Part shown: in pieces, positions 60,997-64,000 of the stretch
Numbering within the stretch: position 1 is the stretch's first letter
Layout of the letters: each line of letters starts with the position of its first letter
From: Streptomyces sp. R33
GTDB lineage: Bacteria; Actinomycetota; Actinomycetes; Streptomycetales; Streptomycetaceae
Assembly: GCF_041200175.1 (NCBI RefSeq)
Contig: NZ_CP165727.1
Location: 7,930,001-7,994,000, forward strand
Direction: 5' to 3'
Length of the DNA stretch: 64,000 nucleotides
Translations under genes and position numbers: made by a program
The notes under the pieces: generated by a model
The model's database searches: none
The model's input: the letters and a program-made list of their open reading frames with translations, nothing else
What the model was told of the DNA's origin: nothing

Positions 60997-61671
60997 ATGC
61001 GCGAACTCACCTTCACGGCTTCGAGGAGACTCACGGCGGGGGGATTCCTCTGGGCGTCCTTGATCCAGATCTTCGTCGTGAACAATCTGATCGTCCTTCC
61101 CCGTGCCTCGAGCCAGAACCTGGAAGAGCACATCATCTCGGCGCTCGGCGTCACGCGATGCGGTCTCATCGGAGGGTTCCGCTTCTGCTCTCCCTGGCAC
61201 GAAGCCGCCGACCTCGCCTGGATCGTCGGAGGGTGGTGCCTCATTCTGGGCGCGGTGCTCAATACGGTGGTCTTTCCGCCGGACCGCCTCAGGAACCTCG
61301 CGTTCGGCGTACTGGCCGTCAGCGGACTGGGTCTCGTGTCCACGGGCTTCAACCCCTACAACCTCCGTCCGGCCGTGCACCTCCTGTCCGCGGGAACGTG
61401 CTTCTTCTGCGGGGCCGTGGGCGTCCTTCTGCTGGGAGGCATGCTCCGGCAGGCGCAGCGTCCGTACTGGGGCGCGGCCGGCATCGCTTGTGGTGTGACG
61501 TCCATCGTCTCGGCCACGCTCACGGCGCTGAGACCGGACCCCGGGGTCCAAGGGCTGTTCGAGCGGATCGCCGCCTGGCCCAGCGTCGTGTGGATCATCT
61601 GCACCGGAGGGCTCATCCTCTTCTCCGCGCGCCGGGCAGCCCACGGAAGCGCAGCGGCCGATGCCCCGTGA
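60997..61671 (+). CDS. DUF998-like membrane protein
   Basis: 224 residues with about six hydrophobic segments (GGFLWASLIQIFVVNNLIVL, WIVGGWCLILGAVLNTVVF, VLAVSGLGLVSTGF, LLSAGTCFFCGAVGVLLLGG, GIACGVTSIVSATLTAL, VVWIICTGGLILFS). The pattern with GFNPYN and VHLLSAGTCF resembles the DUF998 family. Start uncertain: ATG 60997 or GTG 60955, neither with a strong ribosome site. Convergent with the MFS gene. Confidence 0.68.
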   Translation: MRELTFTASRRLTAGGFLWASLIQIFVVNNLIVLPRASSQNLEEHIISALGVTRCGLIGGFRFCSPWHEAADLAWIVGGWCLILGAVLNTVVFPPDRLRNLAFGVLAVSGLGLVSTGFNPYNLRPAVHLLSAGTCFFCGAVGVLLLGGMLRQAQRPYWGAAGIACGVTSIVSATLTALRPDPGVQGLFERIAAWPSVVWIICTGGLILFSARRAAHGSAAADAP

Positions 61672-61695
61672 ACCCGCGGCCGGCGTCCGGGACGG

Positions 61696-63384
61696 TCAGC
61701 GGCGACTGCGCTCCTGCGCGGTTTCCTCCGCCCCCGTCTGCGCGACCTCGCCCGTCACCCGCGTCCCCGGATGCAGCAGTGTGCACAGGTACGCCACGCC
61801 CAGCGAGACGGACATGCCGTAGAACACCCACTGGTTGGCCTCGGCGAAGTCCATGTGGACGGCCTCGAAGGCGCTCCGCAGCAGCGTGGAGGTCGGCCCG
61901 CCGCCGGTGGGACTGCGGTCGTCCGGGTGGCCGGTGACCGCTTCCGCGATGCTGCGGGCCGCACCCTGGACCTCCGTCTCCGGCAGGCCCTTCGCGCTGA
62001 GCGTCTGCGCGACCCGGCTGGTCGTGACATGGGTGAGGACCGTGCCGAACACCGCCATGCCCAGGGCCCCCGCGTAGTTGCGCACGCTCTGGGTGACACC
62101 GGTGACCTCGCCGTACGAGGCGTCGATCGCCCGGTTCACGGCGTCGGTGGAGGCCGGGGAGAGCACGAGGCCCATGCCGGCTCCGGCGAGACAGGCGTAG
62201 GGCCACTGGTCGTGGGCCGACAGGTCCGTCAGTTGCGCCGCCCACAGGGCGAATCCCGCACAGGCGAGCGCCGTGCCGAGCATCATCGTGGGCCGGGCCC
62301 CGTGCTTGTCGAGGATCCTGCCGCCCCACTGGGCCGAAAGGCCGAAGCCGACGAAGAAGTACAGCACGTAGAGCGCGGCCTGGTGGGGCGAGGAGCTGAG
62401 CGAGATCTGTGCGTACACCGAGGCGAAGTACAAGACGGGGACGAACGCCAGCATCGAGAAGAAGAGCACCAGGGTGTCGGCAGCGAACGCCCGGTCCCGG
62501 AAGATGCGCAGCTTGATGAGCGGTTCGTCGGTGCGCAGTTCGTACCGGCAGAAGACCACGAGGACGACGAGCCCGCCGATGATGCACGCCCAAGTGGCCG
62601 GGCTGGTCCAGCCCCAGACGGATGACTGCTGGATCCCGAGGACGCTCAGCCCCATACCGGTGGCGACGAGCACGGCGCCCGGCACGTCGAGACGTTCACG
62701 CCGCCGGGCGTCGGGGATGCGTGCGAGGGCGGTCAGGACGAGCGCCACGACGGCTACGGGTACGTTGATCCAGAAGATGGCCCGCCAGGTCCAGGCGGTC
62801 AGCCAACCGCCGAGCAGCGGCCCGAGAGCGGTGAGCGCACCGGCGAGGACGAAGAACAGGGCCAGGGCCCGGCCCCGTTTGTCCACGGGGACGACGGAGA
62901 CGACGACGGCCAGGGCGGCGGGGAACACCAGTGCCGCGCCCAGCCCCTGGGTGGCACGGAAGATGACGAGCCAGCTCTCGGCGAAGTCCCCGGTCGGAAC
63001 CGAGCCGCAGAGCACGGATGAGACGACGAACACGAGCGTGCCGACCATCACCATCCGGCGGTGCCCGAAGACGTCGGCGAGCCGCCCGCCGAGCGCGAAG
63101 CACGCGGCGAGCGCGAGCAGATACGCGTTGACCACCCGCTGCATTCCGGAGGACGAGAGGCCGAGTTCCTCGATGATGCTGGGGGCGGCGATGCTGACGA
63201 TCGTCTGATCCACGAAGATCATCGCCACGGCGAAGACCATGGCCGCGAGGGCGAGCCGCTGGTTCGGACCGGTGTCCTGCCGTCCGGACGGCCGCGGCGT
63301 GGTTCCGCGTTGCCCGGCGTTTGCGCTCGGAGCACCATGGGAGGAGCCCCCGGCGGCGCTCGCTCGGTCCTTCACAGTCTTCAT
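61696..63384 (-). CDS. MFS drug-efflux-type permease (DHA2-like)
   Basis: 562 residues with about 14 membrane segments after a 35-residue cytoplasmic lead. Motifs: DQTIVSIAAPSIIEELG, motif A-like GGRLADVFGHRRM, GALTALGPLLGGWL (motif C-like). Similar in type to the pump at 2527 but clearly separate. AGGGAGG abuts the ATG at 63384, so an internal GTG three codons later (63375) is a possible true start. Substrate unknown. Confidence 0.87.
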   Translation of the reverse strand: MKTVKDRASAAGGSSHGAPSANAGQRGTTPRPSGRQDTGPNQRLALAAMVFAVAMIFVDQTIVSIAAPSIIEELGLSSSGMQRVVNAYLLALAACFALGGRLADVFGHRRMVMVGTLVFVVSSVLCGSVPTGDFAESWLVIFRATQGLGAALVFPAALAVVVSVVPVDKRGRALALFFVLAGALTALGPLLGGWLTAWTWRAIFWINVPVAVVALVLTALARIPDARRRERLDVPGAVLVATGMGLSVLGIQQSSVWGWTSPATWACIIGGLVVLVVFCRYELRTDEPLIKLRIFRDRAFAADTLVLFFSMLAFVPVLYFASVYAQISLSSSPHQAALYVLYFFVGFGLSAQWGGRILDKHGARPTMMLGTALACAGFALWAAQLTDLSAHDQWPYACLAGAGMGLVLSPASTDAVNRAIDASYGEVTGVTQSVRNYAGALGMAVFGTVLTHVTTSRVAQTLSAKGLPETEVQGAARSIAEAVTGHPDDRSPTGGGPTSTLLRSAFEAVHMDFAEANQWVFYGMSVSLGVAYLCTLLHPGTRVTGEVAQTGAEETAQERSRR

Positions 63385-63455
63385 CCTCCCTGCCGGAGTG
63401 CAGGTCCGCACGCCGGTCGGGGGCGGTGAGAGGCGCTCGTACGCAGTGGTGCAGC

Positions 63456-64000
63456 GCTAGTCTTCTGAGTCTTGAGTTCTGTTCAGATGTGTAGGCTTGG
63501 CCTATGGCGCGGATGGGGCGGCCGAAGGCCGAGTTGACGCTGTCGGACGAGGAACGGGCCGCACTGGAGGGGTGGGTGCGGCGTCGTTCCACGCCGCAGG
63601 CGTGGGCTTTGAGGTGCCGGATCATCCTGGCCTGCGCCGAGGGCGTCTCGAACAAGGATGTGGCCGTCCGTCTCGGATCGACGCCTCATGCGGTCGGCCG
63701 TTGGCGGGCCCGTTTCGTGCAGTACCGGATCGCGGGCCTGGGAGACATGCCGCGTTCCGGCGGCCCCAGGTCGGTGACGGATGAGCAGGTGGCCGCAGTG
63801 GTCACCAGGACGTTGGAGTCCACGCCGAAGAACGCAACGCACTGGTCGACGCGGTCGATGGCGAAGGAAATGGGCCTGTCCCAGTCCTCGGTCTCACGGA
63901 TCTGGCGGGCGTTCGGCCTGCAGCCGCACCGGTCGGAGACGTTCAAGCTGTCGACCGATCCCTACTTCGTCGACAAGGTCCACGATGTCGTCGGCCTCTA
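63456..64000 (+). mobile_element. IS630-family insertion element, left part (cut by window end)
   Basis: The transposase gene begins 63504. The left end probably lies near 63456-63485, where a less GC-rich stretch (GTCTTCTGAGTCTTGAG) follows a TA dinucleotide at 63457-63458 or nearby. IS630 elements insert at TA. The right end and the catalytic DDE region are outside the window, so the terminal repeat pair cannot be checked. Confidence 0.6.
63504..64000 (+). CDS. IS630-family transposase, N-terminal part
   Basis: The first ~165 residues, still open at the window end. Start MARMGRPKAELTLSDEER. An HTH region (RCRIILACAEGVSNKDVAVR, LGSTPHAVGRWRARFVQYRI) and a second HTH-like segment (AKEMGLSQSSVSRIWRAFGL, QPHRSETFKLSTDPYFVDKV) are the usual N-terminal pattern of actinobacterial IS630 transposases, just before the DDE catalytic domain. 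Confidence 0.88.
   Translation, partial: MARMGRPKAELTLSDEERAALEGWVRRRSTPQAWALRCRIILACAEGVSNKDVAVRLGSTPHAVGRWRARFVQYRIAGLGDMPRSGGPRSVTDEQVAAVVTRTLESTPKNATHWSTRSMAKEMGLSQSSVSRIWRAFGLQPHRSETFKLSTDPYFVDKVHDVVGL

Overview
The window is a high-GC actinobacterial chromosome segment, almost certainly Streptomyces. The support is strong third-position G/C bias, many TetR, LysR, ArsR, ECF and two-component regulators, a subtilisin-inhibitor (SSI) family gene, DUF6777, DUF5988 and DUF6082 family proteins, and three genes carrying the rare leucine codon TTA that is read by the developmental tRNA bldA. I see no rRNA, tRNA, CRISPR array or prophage. It reads as an accessory region of small operons plus a cut-off IS630-type element at the right end.

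Layout. 1-1.4 kb: end of a DUF6777 protein with a long Lys/Glu/Pro tandem-repeat tail. 1.6-15 kb: secreted lamin-tail protein, drug-type MFS pump, TetR/SDR pair, D-Ala-D-Ala carboxypeptidase, MBL and LysR genes, a NmrA/SnoaL operon facing a TetR with two clear operators. 15-24 kb: glyoxalase-like protein, ABC exporter, DJ-1/PfpI protein, methyltransferase, amidohydrolase, GNAT, membrane protein. Three copies (4.3, 14.6 and 19.5 kb) of a small secreted Gly/Asn-rich protein are scattered here. Two of the copies are identical in protein sequence and lie in a ~690 bp direct duplication.

23.6-32 kb: a tryptophan-dioxygenase-like haem protein, a VOC/ArsR/SRPBCC operon, a Thr/Lys-rich secreted protein, an SSI-type protease inhibitor, a serine hydrolase and a two-component system. 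32-42 kb: NUDIX-like protein, a broken phytase, an ECF41 sigma factor, a saccharopine-dehydrogenase-like enzyme with TetR, an M20 peptidase, a Cu/Zn-SOD-like protein and a broken adenosine deaminase. 42-55 kb: a large HTH/NB-ARC/TPR regulator, PIG-L deacetylase, lipoproteins, a tandem pair of dynamin-like GTPases and a secreted trypsin-like protease. 55-64 kb: the macro-domain / uracil-glycosylase-ADP-ribosyltransferase operon, a DUF6082 protein, an amino-acid permease, an MFS pump and IS630.

The most unusual item is the two-gene operon at 55.86-58.23 kb. A macro-domain protein is followed by a 540-residue fusion of a family-1-like uracil-DNA-glycosylase domain, whose catalytic Asp is replaced by Asn, to an R-S-E mono-ADP-ribosyltransferase. 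The pairing of ADP-ribose writer and eraser resembles DarT/DarG-type toxin-antitoxin or phage-defence logic with a different DNA-sensing module. The second notable item is a 28-30 bp interrupted palindrome found at five loci, always ~100-150 bp before a minus-strand gene (three Gly/Asn-rich proteins, the Thr/Lys-rich secreted protein and the dioxygenase-like gene). This suggests an unrecognised regulon.
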